DNA of 45,449 nt from an uncultured Phocaeicola sp. (GCA_947581855.1 CANPVZ010000011.1:75918-121366), one strand, 5' to 3'; positions 27,542 to 36,861 are shown, numbered from the stretch's first letter. The notes: generated by a model not told the origin, from the sequence alone. Program-made: numbers and translations.

Positions 27542-29851
27542 TTGAGGATTCTTAATCACATACGCTTCTCATTATTGGCAATTGTATTTATATGCTGTTG
27601 CTCTATTGGCATGTCGCAAATCAAAAATGAAAGAATCTATACGATGGCTAATGGTCTTGCCAGCGACCGAATACAAGGTTTCTGTCAGGACTCTCAGGGT
27701 ATGATATGGATATGTACATGGTATGGTTTGAACAGATTCGATGGTCATGATTTTTATACATTCCGACCAAATGATTCGCTGGATGCCAATAGTAGACTAA
27801 AAAGAGCGGAAATAGCAAATGATACAATATATCTCAACACGGTCTCAGGCCAGACAATTTCTTTTTCAATCAACGATTATCAGTTTCATGCACAAAATGG
27901 AGTCTCGGCCCATAAAGGGATTCGTTTTAAACGGAAATTCGCGGATTCTGACTGGAATAGTTGGAATAGTGTTTCCAACGGCATAAAAGTAATATCAGTA
28001 TGTCGTTCGGATGTCATGGTCATAAAAAATCAGGAATATCCAATCGTTAGGGCACTCATGGAAGACAGCAAGCATCGTTTATGGGTCGCATGGAGTGGAG
28101 AATCCGACAATGGGAAATCTATTGGAGAAGTCTGCATATATAATCTGGATGGGAAATTGACAAAAAGATTAGATGTGGATTACGTCGTATATTCGATATT
28201 TGAGGATGATGCCCACAATATATGGCTTGGAACTCGGTATGATGGAGTTGTTTTATTAAGTGAGAAAATAAATGGTTCTTTTGATATTTATCATTATACC
28301 GCAGGGGAAGATGTCGGGACTCTATCCCATGATTATGTATATGGGATTTCTCAGGATTCAAATGGTAGAATGTGGCTTGCGACATTGGGTGGCGGGATAA
28401 ATATTGTTGAAAATGGCTATGAAGTTGACAAGCTCAGATTTTATGTTCCTGAAAAATATCCTCTGAAAGATCATTCAAGAACGAGGGCAATTCTTGAAAG
28501 TGACGGTTATATGCTTATTGGCAGTGACAATGGGATGCTTAGAGCCAAGGTTGAAACTGCGACTGATAAGATGACTTTCGAAGATTGTTTCAGGTCTGGG
28601 AATGACATTACACAACCGGCAACGGAACTGATTCATATTTATAAAACAAAATCCGGAATTGTTTTGGTTTCATCATATGGGAAAGGGATTCATCAGTATG
28701 ATGTCTCTTCCGGGATGTTTAGCGAATATTTGGGAGAAGATTTGTCCAGACAGCAACCCGTATTCTCGGTTCTTGAGTGGGATAAAAACAAGTATTGGAT
28801 AGTAACGCAGAATGATCTTGTGCTGAGTGTTCGGGCGGACGGTAAGAATGAATATTTTGAACCGATAGAATTGTCGGGGCTGATTGAAACTCAGCCCTGC
28901 AAAGACAATATCGGTCAGTGCTGGTTCGCTTCAAGGGATGGATTAGTCGCTGTTAAATCCGACTTAAAGCGTAGTCCAACTGATACACATAAAGTTATAT
29001 TTACCGAGATGTCAGTTTTCAAATCGGGCCATCGGTATGATAAAATCCTATCTCCGTCCGATTCTGTTATACAAATTTCGCCTGATGACGAAATCGTGTC
29101 AATCCGAGTTTCAGCTTTGTGTTATGATACACCTGACAAATGTCACTATTCATGGCGCATTTTGGAACAGGATACGACATGGCATAATGTAAATGACAAT
29201 ATCTTTAATCTTCCTCACTTAGGTCATGGATATTGGTCTCTTGAAGTACGCTGCGCTGACAGGGCGTATTGTAGAAAAATAGAAAACTCAATTATATACC
29301 TTGATGTATTACCAAAATGGTATGAGACTTTATGGGCCAAGTCCGTTTTTTATGGTATCATTGCTGTTTTTTCAGGTGTGTTGCTATGGCTCGTTTTCAG
29401 ATTCAAGAGGCTTAAACATTTATACAGTTCTGCAATAAACAGCCGACCGATAGTCATGATGAGCGCGGCCATGACAAATATCAAACCGGAAGAGCAGCTA
29501 TCTGAATCAGATACTGAATTCATAAAACAAGTCGATGATTATATAAAGGGAAACTTGAACAGTACGGACTTTTCAATAGATTCTCTTAGTGCGTCTTTAG
29601 GTATGAGCCGTTCTGTTTTTTATCGTCGGCTCAAATCTGTTGTCGGACAGACCCCATCGGAGTACATCAATGAGCTTAAGTTGCAGCGAGCCGCCTCACT
29701 TCTGAAAAAAGAACCGCAAAAAACACTTTCTGCCATAGCTTATGATTGCGGATTTTCATCTCCACAGTATTTCAGTAATGTTTTCCGCAAAAGATACCAC
29801 ATGACTCCAAATGAATGGCGAAAAACCGTCATTGATACGGAATTACAATAA
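27542..29851 (+). CDS. Membrane-tethered propeller regulator with AraC-type DNA-binding domain (kinase-less HTCS relative)
   Basis: This 769-aa regulator looks like a hybrid two-component system with the kinase and receiver parts missing. A TTG start is inferred: no ATG lies upstream before a stop in this frame, and the TTG opens a signal peptide (FSLLAIVFICCCSIG); the first ATG is codon 24. Residues about 30-500 contain two-component-regulator propeller repeats (MIWICTWYGLNRFDG, NIWLGTRYDGV, RMWLATLGGGINIV). A Y_Y_Y domain (about 510-590) precedes one membrane helix near 600-620. From about 655 to the end is an AraC helix-turn-helix pair (SIDSLSASLGMSRSVFYRRL, then CGFSSPQYFSNVFRKRY). Typical HTCS proteins are about 1300-1400 aa. 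Sensing of a pectin fragment and control of the pectate lyase next door are inferred from position. Confidence 0.88.
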   Translation: MRILNHIRFSLLAIVFICCCSIGMSQIKNERIYTMANGLASDRIQGFCQDSQGMIWICTWYGLNRFDGHDFYTFRPNDSLDANSRLKRAEIANDTIYLNTVSGQTISFSINDYQFHAQNGVSAHKGIRFKRKFADSDWNSWNSVSNGIKVISVCRSDVMVIKNQEYPIVRALMEDSKHRLWVAWSGESDNGKSIGEVCIYNLDGKLTKRLDVDYVVYSIFEDDAHNIWLGTRYDGVVLLSEKINGSFDIYHYTAGEDVGTLSHDYVYGISQDSNGRMWLATLGGGINIVENGYEVDKLRFYVPEKYPLKDHSRTRAILESDGYMLIGSDNGMLRAKVETATDKMTFEDCFRSGNDITQPATELIHIYKTKSGIVLVSSYGKGIHQYDVSSGMFSEYLGEDLSRQQPVFSVLEWDKNKYWIVTQNDLVLSVRADGKNEYFEPIELSGLIETQPCKDNIGQCWFASRDGLVAVKSDLKRSPTDTHKVIFTEMSVFKSGHRYDKILSPSDSVIQISPDDEIVSIRVSALCYDTPDKCHYSWRILEQDTTWHNVNDNIFNLPHLGHGYWSLEVRCADRAYCRKIENSIIYLDVLPKWYETLWAKSVFYGIIAVFSGVLLWLVFRFKRLKHLYSSAINSRPIVMMSAAMTNIKPEEQLSESDTEFIKQVDDYIKGNLNSTDFSIDSLSASLGMSRSVFYRRLKSVVGQTPSEYINELKLQRAASLLKKEPQKTLSAIAYDCGFSSPQYFSNVFRKRYHMTPNEWRKTVIDTELQ

Positions 29852-29890
29852 TCTGAACAGAAATTACAATCGTAAATGCCTATTGTATTG

Positions 29891-29898
29891 TACTTTTG
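29891..29898 (+). promoter_or_regulatory. -7 box of the pectate lyase gene
   Basis: TACTTTTG matches TAnnTTTG exactly. It lies 22 bases before the ATG at 29921 and inside the longer open frame that begins at 29876, so the shorter start is the right one. Confidence 0.5.
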
Positions 29899-29920
29899 CC
29901 TCATCAAATATTTTAAAATC

Positions 29921-31336
29921 ATGAAGGCAAAAACCAAATTCATCATCATGCTTATCTGCCTCTTGGAAACAGTTCCATGTGTCGTTAAGGCAGAAAAATC
30001 AAATTCTTTACTTGCGTTTCCCTCAGCTGAGGGATATGGGAAATATACTATGGGTGGTCGCGGTGGAAGAGTCTATGAGGTAACTAATCTGAATGATTCA
30101 GGCGAAGGCAGCCTCAGGGCGGCTGTTGAAGCCTACGGACCCCGTACAGTGGTTTTCAGAGTTTCAGGGACTATTGACTTGAAAAGTGCGTTGAGAATCA
30201 AGAATCCTTACATAACCATCGCCGGACAAACCGCTCCCGGTGACGGTATCTGTATAAAGCGTTATCCTTTGAATATATCAGCGGATGAGGTTATCATTCG
30301 GTATATCCGTGCAAGGCTTGGAGATGAGACCGGAAATTCGGACGATGCCATTTCTGCACGTTATCATAAGAATATTATTCTTGACCATGTTTCAGCCAGT
30401 TGGAGTATAGATGAGACAGTGTCCATATACCATTGTGAGAATGTCACAATACAATGGTGCATGATTACCGAGAGCTTGTATCAGTCCAATCATACAAAAG
30501 GGAATCATGGATTTGGTGGTATCTGGGGCTCTAACCATAGCACCTATCATCATAATCTTATAGCTAATCATTCGAGCCGCAATCCTCGCTGGGTTTCGGG
30601 TGGAGGATATAATGATTACAGGAATAATGTATTGTATAACTGGGGATACAACAGTAGCTATGGCGGGGAAAAACAGCAGGCAGGCAATCCTAAATTCAGC
30701 AATATGGTTGTGAATTTCGTGGGTAACTATTATAAACCGGGTCCCGCGACCGGGAAAGGAAAAATATCCTACAGAATTGTAAGTCCAGGAAGCCGTGGCG
30801 AGGATGATTATGGCAAATGGTATGTCAACGGGAATATCGTAGAGGGGAATAAGACCGTAAGTGCTGACAATTGGAATGGAGGAGTACAACCGTCAGGCGG
30901 AATGGAAGTGCTCTCAAAGCTGAGACTTTATAGACCTTGGGATGCCATGAAGATAAATGAGCAATCACCGGAAGACGCATATAAGGCTGTATTGGAAAAT
31001 GCCGGGTGTACAAAACCGGTGCGAGACGCCGTTGATACCCGTATCATCAATGATGTGCGAGCCGGAAGTGCCACCTATGAAGGAGCTTGCTACAAGCAGA
31101 GAGCCCGCATGTCCGACCGCTCATTGAAAAGTGGCATCATAGACTCCCAGAATGATGTCGGCAGTTGGCCGATACTGAATAGTCTCCCAGCTCCCGTCGA
31201 TTCCGACCATGACGGTATGCCTGATGAATGGGAATTAAAGCATGACCTTAATCCGAATGACCCAAATGACGGCTGCGCTAGATCATTCAATGGCTATACG
31301 AACTTGGAGAATTATCTTAATGAGTTAGCAAAGTAA
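29921..31336 (+). CDS. Secreted PL1-type pectate lyase
   Basis: This 471-aa protein has a signal peptide (about residues 1-24, ending VVKA). It has the right-handed parallel beta-helix pattern of polysaccharide lyase family 1 as found in Bacteroidetes: AFPSAEGYGKYTMGGRGGRV at the start, VVFRVSGTIDLKSALRIKNP, DHVSASWSIDETVSIYHCEN and SSRNPRWVSGGGYNDYRNNV, which includes candidate catalytic Arg residues. The C-terminal segment DSDHDGMPDEWELKHDLNPN is a calcium-binding thrombospondin-3-like repeat common in this group. It would cleave polygalacturonan by beta-elimination outside or in the periplasm. It follows the regulator gene and has its own -7 box. Products of such lyases are substrates for GH105 enzymes, one of which lies at 43.1 kb. 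Confidence 0.9.
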   Translation: MKAKTKFIIMLICLLETVPCVVKAEKSNSLLAFPSAEGYGKYTMGGRGGRVYEVTNLNDSGEGSLRAAVEAYGPRTVVFRVSGTIDLKSALRIKNPYITIAGQTAPGDGICIKRYPLNISADEVIIRYIRARLGDETGNSDDAISARYHKNIILDHVSASWSIDETVSIYHCENVTIQWCMITESLYQSNHTKGNHGFGGIWGSNHSTYHHNLIANHSSRNPRWVSGGGYNDYRNNVLYNWGYNSSYGGEKQQAGNPKFSNMVVNFVGNYYKPGPATGKGKISYRIVSPGSRGEDDYGKWYVNGNIVEGNKTVSADNWNGGVQPSGGMEVLSKLRLYRPWDAMKINEQSPEDAYKAVLENAGCTKPVRDAVDTRIINDVRAGSATYEGACYKQRARMSDRSLKSGIIDSQNDVGSWPILNSLPAPVDSDHDGMPDEWELKHDLNPNDPNDGCARSFNGYTNLENYLNELAK

Positions 31337-31640
31337 TTGATTGTGGATTAACTAAATTTATATCATGATTACATGAGCGAACCCGTACTAGACAACGACC
31401 CTAAGGCTACTGGACCTTTCATCATGATGCATTGAGCTTAACAAGTAATATTCAAACAAGTAATATTTATTAGTTTTTAATCTATGAATACTTAGAACTT
31501 TAATTCAACCGATGATTAGATAATATAGTCTTATATAGAGTCATGAGTGATAGAACCGTTCAATGGAATACAAATTAAATGTTTCATTTATAAGAACGGA
31601 GTTATGTAGTAGAAAATTAATCAATCATAATAATTAAAAT
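31337..31640. other. Intergenic region with gene relic and short direct repeats
   Basis: A possible GH105 C-terminal relic is at 31352-31435. The 13-mer AACAAGTAATATT occurs twice with a 15-base period (31440-31452 and 31455-31467). No promoter box of the TAnnTTTG type is seen before the DUF1593 gene. Confidence 0.5.
31352..31435 (+). pseudogene. Possible relic of a GH105/GH88-family C-terminus
   Basis: After an in-frame stop the translation reads YHDYMSEPVLDNDPKATG followed by PFIMMH and a stop. The DNDPKATG-PFIM part resembles the ending of family 105 hydrolases; the intact GH105 in this window has NEGKAIG-TFILAS at the same place. Only about 27 codons are left. The match is short, so chance cannot be excluded. 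Confidence 0.35.
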
Positions 31641-33047
31641 ATGCGTTACATAATTTCATTTATTCTAATAACCGTTATCCATATTGTTAACATTAATGCA
31701 AATAACCGTCCTCGCGTTATTGTACTGACAGATGCGGAGACAGATGACCGCTGCTCTATGGTTCATTTTTTGTTACATTCCAATGATATGCAGATTGACG
31801 GTATCATACAGACCAATTCATGCTTTCAAAGAAAGGGGTGGAGTAATGAGCCGTGGCTCGCAGAGATGCTCGATGCTTATGCCAAAGTTTATCCGAACTT
31901 GAAAGTGCATGACGCCGGTTATCCGTCTCCTGAATATCTTAAGGAGCGAATATATGTTGGGGATGAAGATCCTGAACATATAAGATTGAGCGGTGGACAG
32001 TGCAAGGAGACTCTTCCCGGAAGCAAACCAATAATAGATCCGACTGATTGGCCTGATACTCCCGGTTCTGACCGCATCGTGGAAGTTTTGCTCGAAGATG
32101 ATGACCGTCAGGTGTTTATCCAATGTTGGGGAGGAGGAAATACGGCGGCGAAGGCTTTTCAAAAACTCAAAGATAAATACCCTGAAGACTATGACCGCGC
32201 GATTCGTAAAGCGGTTTTGTATTGCATATGGTATCAAGATGGAGCGGGACCTTACATTGAATGCTATCACCCTAAGGCGACCGTCCTTCTCAACCATCAT
32301 TTCAGTGGCAGCTGGGATTACGGGACAATGACAAATACACGAGATTTTGTCACCCAGTATATGCGCAACGGTAACCCGTTAGGCACATTATATTCTCAGC
32401 CTTACATCAGTGAAGGTGACACCCCCGCATTTTTGTATTCGCTAAACAACGGACTGCGTTCTTATGAAAATCCAACATTTGGCGGTTGGGGAGGTTGCTT
32501 CTACAAAGTGGACGGTTTTGAAAATGTTTACAGAGATACAGGTTTTGGTCAACTACGAGAATGGATAGAACCTGCAATGCATGATTTTCAAGCTCGCTTA
32601 CAATGGTGTGTCACTCCTGAATATAATAAAGCTAATCATAAACCTATCATAGAAGTTCCAATGGGGCTTGATCATACTGTGTGCAGCGGTGACACTGTGA
32701 GACTAAGAGCCAATATAACAGACCCAGACCCGTTTGACGTAGACGCAGTATGGCTTGCAAGAGGAGATATGTGGGCTCAAAAGGGGATAACAAAAGAGCA
32801 GGTTGCGTCCAATCCAAAGAAATTCCATACACCTTGGAGGTGTGGATGGTATCAATACCCAACTGGAACATATAATGGATATGTAGATTTGCATCTTGGT
32901 TCAGAGCGAAAAGCTGACATGTGGTTTATTGCTCCTAAAGTTGATTCGCCACAAACAATTCACATAATCTTGGAGGCATACGATATGTCCGTCCCTCGGC
33001 TGACATCATATGCTCGATATATTATTACCATTATTCCTGAGAAATGA
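31641..33047 (+). CDS. DUF1593 secreted nucleoside-hydrolase-like protein
   Basis: This is a 468-aa exported protein with a signal peptide of about 21 residues. The domain starts at RPRVIVLTDAETDDRCSMVH, the place where inosine-uridine nucleoside hydrolases have their DxDxDD calcium/ribose motif; SMVHFLLHSNDMQIDGIIQT continues the family pattern. Motifs FIQCWGGGNTAAKAFQKLKD and EGDTPAFLYSLNNGLRSYEN are typical of DUF1593, and a C-terminal immunoglobulin-like domain follows from about residue 345. Members often occur in plant-polysaccharide loci, but the substrate is not established to my knowledge. The stop codon overlaps the ATG of a degenerate paralogue (ATGA). Confidence 0.85.
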   Translation: MRYIISFILITVIHIVNINANNRPRVIVLTDAETDDRCSMVHFLLHSNDMQIDGIIQTNSCFQRKGWSNEPWLAEMLDAYAKVYPNLKVHDAGYPSPEYLKERIYVGDEDPEHIRLSGGQCKETLPGSKPIIDPTDWPDTPGSDRIVEVLLEDDDRQVFIQCWGGGNTAAKAFQKLKDKYPEDYDRAIRKAVLYCIWYQDGAGPYIECYHPKATVLLNHHFSGSWDYGTMTNTRDFVTQYMRNGNPLGTLYSQPYISEGDTPAFLYSLNNGLRSYENPTFGGWGGCFYKVDGFENVYRDTGFGQLREWIEPAMHDFQARLQWCVTPEYNKANHKPIIEVPMGLDHTVCSGDTVRLRANITDPDPFDVDAVWLARGDMWAQKGITKEQVASNPKKFHTPWRCGWYQYPTGTYNGYVDLHLGSERKADMWFIAPKVDSPQTIHIILEAYDMSVPRLTSYARYIITIIPEK

Positions 33048-33320
33048 GCAACGTAAGAAGATTAAGTTATATTCTATTTTTTACTTTTATATTTCAGATT
33101 TGTTTTGCCAAGCATTCAAGGCTGATTGTCTGTACGGATATTGGAGGTCAGATCTCGATGATTAACAATCGTTGATTCATTTATTGACGCCTGTTAAGGA
33201 GGTAGATTTAGAGGGCATTATTTTTCAATATGTCTGGGATAAATATAATGAGGGAAATGAAACGGTTGTTGCAAAACAAAGATATTCCCTCTACAATACT
33301 CACAGATTAGAATCATCCAT
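33044..33320 (+). pseudogene. Broken DUF1593 paralogue
   Basis: An ATG overlapping the previous stop begins a signal peptide and family start (YILFFTFIFQICFAKHSRL, then IVCTDIGG). Immediately after GG the frame shifts by two bases. In the new frame the sequence continues DLDD, a TAA, then QSLIHLLTPVKEVDLEGIIF. Reading the TAA as CAA gives DLDDQQSLIHLL, the expected family motif. So the gene carries both a frameshift and a nonsense change, and everything after about 80 codons is lost (the family is about 430-480 aa). As given, it yields a 43-residue peptide. The remnant ends where a terminator hairpin starts. Confidence 0.75.
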
Positions 33321-33323
33321 AAA

Positions 33324-33367
33324 AAGAGCCATATCATACTCTGTTTTCGAGTAGTGATATGGCTCTT
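33324..33367. terminator. Bidirectional terminator between the pectin island and ackA
   Basis: A perfect 13-base stem: AAGAGCCATATCA (33324-33336) with TGATATGGCTCTT (33355-33367). On the minus strand it is followed by five T, giving a good terminator for pta-ackA; on the plus strand the T-rich tail CTTTAT follows. Confidence 0.8.
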
Positions 33368-33461
33368 CTTTATGGTTGATAAGAGACGTCAAGCTTCTGA
33401 TTAAAAGCGTTCTTTCTTTAAAATGGAGCTTTGAAACATTCTCTTCTTCTTATCCGATTCC

Positions 33462-34661
33462 TTATTTCTTTAGTATATTCAATGTATCGGTAGCAATCAT
33501 CAACTCTTCGTCGGTAGGGATAACCACTACTTTTACTTTAGAGTCCGGAGTAGAGATGACAGCCTCTTCGCCATGAATGGTTTTGTTGAGCTCTTTGTTG
33601 AGTTTTACGCCCATGAATTCCAAACCTTCGCAGGCAGCTTCACGAGAGTCGTCTTTATTCTCACCCACACCACCTGTGAATACGATAACATCCACACCGC
33701 CTAACGCTGCGGCATAAGCGCCGATGTATTTTTTAATGCGGTAGTAGTACATTCTTTGTGCAAGAATGGCACTCTTGTTACCGGCATCGACAGCCGACTG
33801 TATTTCGCGCATATCGGAAGATACGCCCGATACGCCCAGCAATCCGGATTTTTTATTCAGCAGATTGGAAACCCCTGTTGTATTCAATCCTTCTTTGTCC
33901 ATGATGAAGGTAACTGCTCCGGCATCGATGTCACCGCTACGGGTTCCCATCATTAATCCTTCCAACGGAGTAAGTCCCATGCTGGTATCCATGCATTTTC
34001 CATCTTTGATAGCGGAAATAGAGCCTCCGTTACCAACGTGGCAAGTAATGATTTTAGTTCCTTCGGGCTTGATTCCCAAGAAATCACATACGCGTTGAGA
34101 AACGTAACGGTGAGATGTTCCGTGGAAACCGTAACGACGCACGCCGTACTTTTCGTACAGTTCGTGAGGAATAGCGTACATATAAGCATAATCCGGCATA
34201 GTTTGGTGGAATGCGGTATCGAAGACTCCTACCTGTGGAAGGTCAGGAAGTAAAGCCGATACGGCATGTACGCCTTTCAAGTTGGCCGGGTTATGAAGCG
34301 GAGCCAAATCGTTGCAGGCAGCGAAGGCGTCTAAAACCTCTTTATTCAATAGTACTGATTGGCTGAACCGTTCGCCTCCGTGTACCATACGGTGACCTAC
34401 GGCATCCAGTTCGTCCAATGATTTTAATGCGCCGTATTTTTCGCTTGTCAGTGTCTGGAAAATGAATTCCACTCCTGTAGTATGTTCGGGTATATCTTTC
34501 TCCAACACTACCTTTTCGCCGTTCGGCAAAGTAAGTTTCAGGAAAGAACCTTTCAAACCGATTTTTTCGATACCGCCTTGGGCAAGCACTTCTTTGCTCG
34601 TCATTTCGAACAGTTTGTATTTAATGGACGAGCTTCCGCAGTTTAAAACTAATATTTTCAT
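33462..34661 (-). CDS. ackA: Acetate kinase
   Basis: This enzyme converts acetyl phosphate and ADP to acetate and ATP in the acetate fermentation branch. It has 399 aa, the normal length. It starts MKILVLNCGSSSIKYKLFEM (the N-terminal ATPase motif), has YGFHGTSHRYVSQR and CHVGNGGSISAIKDGKCMDT in the middle, and DVIVFTGGVGENKDDSREAA near the C-terminus. It lies 9 bases after the pta stop and is cotranscribed with it; a strong hairpin lies about 95 bases after its stop. Confidence 0.98.
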   Translation of the reverse strand: MKILVLNCGSSSIKYKLFEMTSKEVLAQGGIEKIGLKGSFLKLTLPNGEKVVLEKDIPEHTTGVEFIFQTLTSEKYGALKSLDELDAVGHRMVHGGERFSQSVLLNKEVLDAFAACNDLAPLHNPANLKGVHAVSALLPDLPQVGVFDTAFHQTMPDYAYMYAIPHELYEKYGVRRYGFHGTSHRYVSQRVCDFLGIKPEGTKIITCHVGNGGSISAIKDGKCMDTSMGLTPLEGLMMGTRSGDIDAGAVTFIMDKEGLNTTGVSNLLNKKSGLLGVSGVSSDMREIQSAVDAGNKSAILAQRMYYYRIKKYIGAYAAALGGVDVIVFTGGVGENKDDSREAACEGLEFMGVKLNKELNKTIHGEEAVISTPDSKVKVVVIPTDEELMIATDTLNILKK

Positions 34662-34670
34662 GATGCGTTT

Positions 34671-35681
34671 TTAATTTTGTTTTGCGGCAATAGCCTGGTT
34701 AGCAGTGATAGCAATCATTTTATAAACATCGTCGATAGAACAACCACGTGACAGGTCGTTTACCGGGCGGGCGATACCCTGCAGAATCGGGCCGATAGCG
34801 GTAGCGTTACCTAAGCGTTCTACCAGCTTGTAACCGATGTTGCCCACTTCCAAACAAGGAACAACCAATACGTTTGCCTTGCCGGCAATCTCCGAACCTG
34901 GAGCTTTGCTCGAGCCGATGTGCGGAACCAAAGCGGCGTCAGCCTGCAATTCTCCGTCGATTTTCAAGTCGGGAGCCATTTCTTTTGCAATCTTCAAAGC
35001 CTCTACTACTTTGTCTACCACTTCGTGCTTTGCAGAACCTTTGGTTGAGAAGCTTAACATAGCTACGCGAGGTTCCAGTCCGGCAACAGCTTTAGCGGTT
35101 TGTGCGGTACAAACAGCAATTTGAGCCAGTTGGTTAGCGTCCGGCATAGGAGTTACAGCAACGTCACCCATTACGAGTGTTCCGTGTTCGCCGTATTCGG
35201 GAGCTTTGGTCAACAGCAACATAGCACCGGAAACGCAAGTGATTCCCGGAACGGTTTTGATGATTTGCAAAGCCGGGCGAAGTACGTCACCCGTGGTGTT
35301 GCGTGCACCGGCCAACTGTCCGTCGGCATCTCCGGATTTGATGATAAGGCATCCTAGATACAACGGGTTGGTAACCAATTTGCGTGCCTCCTCAATCGTC
35401 ATACCTTTTTTCTTGCGGAGCTCGCAAAGCAATTGAGCATATTCTTCTTTCTTGGGATGATTTTCCGGATCGATGATGGTAGCCTTACCGATGTTTCCCA
35501 ATCCCCATTTGGTAGCGAGTATCATAATTTCGTTGGGATTACCCAATAAAATAAGGTCTGCAACACCGTCTGTCAAAATTTGGTTGGCAGCTTTTAAGGT
35601 ACGTTCCTCAGTACCTTCGGGAAGAACGATGCGTTGTTTGTTGGCTTTCGCGCGTTCTACGATTTCATTCATTAAATCCAT
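34671..35681 (-). CDS. pta: Phosphate acetyltransferase
   Basis: This enzyme converts acetyl-CoA and phosphate to acetyl phosphate, feeding AckA. At 336 aa it is the short form consisting of the PTA_PTB catalytic domain only, without the N-terminal DRTGG part of the long enterobacterial form. Typical segments are RIVLPEGTEERTLKAANQIL at the start, GCLIIKSGDADGQLAGARNT, and VPCLEVGNIGYKLVERLGNA then IGPILQGIARPVNDLSRGCS near the end. It is the first gene of the pta-ackA operon, with a -7 box about 55 bases upstream. Confidence 0.98.
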   Translation of the reverse strand: MDLMNEIVERAKANKQRIVLPEGTEERTLKAANQILTDGVADLILLGNPNEIMILATKWGLGNIGKATIIDPENHPKKEEYAQLLCELRKKKGMTIEEARKLVTNPLYLGCLIIKSGDADGQLAGARNTTGDVLRPALQIIKTVPGITCVSGAMLLLTKAPEYGEHGTLVMGDVAVTPMPDANQLAQIAVCTAQTAKAVAGLEPRVAMLSFSTKGSAKHEVVDKVVEALKIAKEMAPDLKIDGELQADAALVPHIGSSKAPGSEIAGKANVLVVPCLEVGNIGYKLVERLGNATAIGPILQGIARPVNDLSRGCSIDDVYKMIAITANQAIAAKQN

Positions 35682-35735
35682 GATAATATATTTTAATATG
35701 TTATGTTAGGTCAGAAGTGTATGTTTTTCACGTTG

Positions 35736-35743
35736 CAAAAGTA
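35736..35743 (-). promoter_or_regulatory. -7 box of the pta-ackA operon
   Basis: On the minus strand TACTTTTG matches TAnnTTTG exactly. A TTTTG lies 24 bases further upstream, slightly too far for a consensus -33. Confidence 0.45.
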
Positions 35744-35880
35744 CATATAATTGTAATATTGACATTGCAAAACAAAATATTTTTTATAGATAGAATAAAG
35801 AAATTGAATGTTTTTTAATCGCAACCGTTAAATCTCTAAATTTTCTTACAATGCGTTCCATATATATAACAAAATATCTC

Positions 35881-35888
35881 TACTTTTG
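35881..35888 (+). promoter_or_regulatory. -7 box of the DUF2156 gene
   Basis: TACTTTTG matches TAnnTTTG exactly. It lies inside the longer open frame starting at 35851 and 28 bases before the ATG at 35917, which is therefore the preferred start. Confidence 0.5.
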
Positions 35889-35916
35889 TTATACGAATAA
35901 AAGAAGATTTATACAT

Positions 35917-36807
35917 ATGATACCATTTAAAGAGATTACTCTTGCAGACAAGGAAATCATTCAGTCTTATACGTTTATCAGCCATCGCCGAAATTGTGAT
36001 TTGTCTTTTTCCAACTTGTATAGTTGGCGCTTCCTTTACCATACCGAATATGCCGAATTGGGCGGTTTTCTGCTTTTCAGGTTCTATGCGGACGGGGAGC
36101 TGGCTTATATGATGCCGGTAGGCAACGGTGATTTAAAAACTGTGCTCGGAATGATGATTGAGGATGCGAGGAACGAGGGACAGCCTTTTCGGATGTTGGG
36201 TGTTTGTACAAGCATGAAGGAGGATATTGAGGAGGTAATGCCCGGACAGTTTGAATTCTCGGCCGACCGCGATTATTTCGATTATATTTATCTGCGTTCT
36301 GATTTGGCGACGTTAAAGGGAAAGAAATATCAACCGAAACGAAATCATATCAACCGTTTTAAAAATACTTATTCGGATTATGAGTATAAAGAACTGACTT
36401 CCGAATTGGTTCCCGATTGCTTGAAACTGGAAGCCGAATGGTGTAAAACGAACAATTGTGCCGAAGACACGGCTTTACAGGCCGAACGGCGTTCCATGAC
36501 GGCTGCTTTGGCTCATTTCGAGGAGTTGGGATTGCGCGGAGGCGTACTTTATGTGAGTGGAAATATTGTGGCTTTTACTTTCGGAATGCCTATTAATCAT
36601 GAGACGTTTGATGTTTGCGTGGAAAAAGCCAATACGGATATTGAGGGCGCATATACGATGATTAACAATGAGTTTGCGCTTCATATTCCTGAACAATACA
36701 TCTATGTGAATCGTGAAGAGGATTTGGGATTGGAAGGACTGCGTAAAGCTAAACTATCTTACTATCCGGAAATCTTGTTGGAGAAATGCATGGCCAGATT
36801 GAAGTAG
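35917..36807 (+). CDS. DUF2156 (phosphatidylglycerol lysyltransferase-like) protein
   Basis: This 296-aa cytoplasmic protein has the DUF2156 pattern, two tandem GNAT-like folds related to the C-terminal domain of MprF and to aminoacyl transferases. It starts MIPFKEITLADKEIIQSY; SNLYSWRFLYHTEYAEL, KKYQPKRNHINRFKNTY and EKANTDIEGAYTMINNEFA are typical, as is the ending EDLGLEGLRKAKLSYYPE. The substrate is unknown in Bacteroides. The start at 35917 is supported by a promoter box between it and the more distal ATG. The GNAT gene follows about 54 bases downstream and is probably cotranscribed. Confidence 0.85.
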   Translation: MIPFKEITLADKEIIQSYTFISHRRNCDLSFSNLYSWRFLYHTEYAELGGFLLFRFYADGELAYMMPVGNGDLKTVLGMMIEDARNEGQPFRMLGVCTSMKEDIEEVMPGQFEFSADRDYFDYIYLRSDLATLKGKKYQPKRNHINRFKNTYSDYEYKELTSELVPDCLKLEAEWCKTNNCAEDTALQAERRSMTAALAHFEELGLRGGVLYVSGNIVAFTFGMPINHETFDVCVEKANTDIEGAYTMINNEFALHIPEQYIYVNREEDLGLEGLRKAKLSYYPEILLEKCMARLK

Positions 36808-36861
36808 AATGCGGAAACAATAGGGCGTCGCGGGTGTTTGAAGAAAAGACGTATTAAAAGT

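Noticed and set aside
33172..33354. 60-codon frame from a TTG as a separate small gene
   Set aside because: Its first 20 residues continue the broken DUF1593 paralogue in a shifted frame, and its last residues are encoded by the terminator hairpin.
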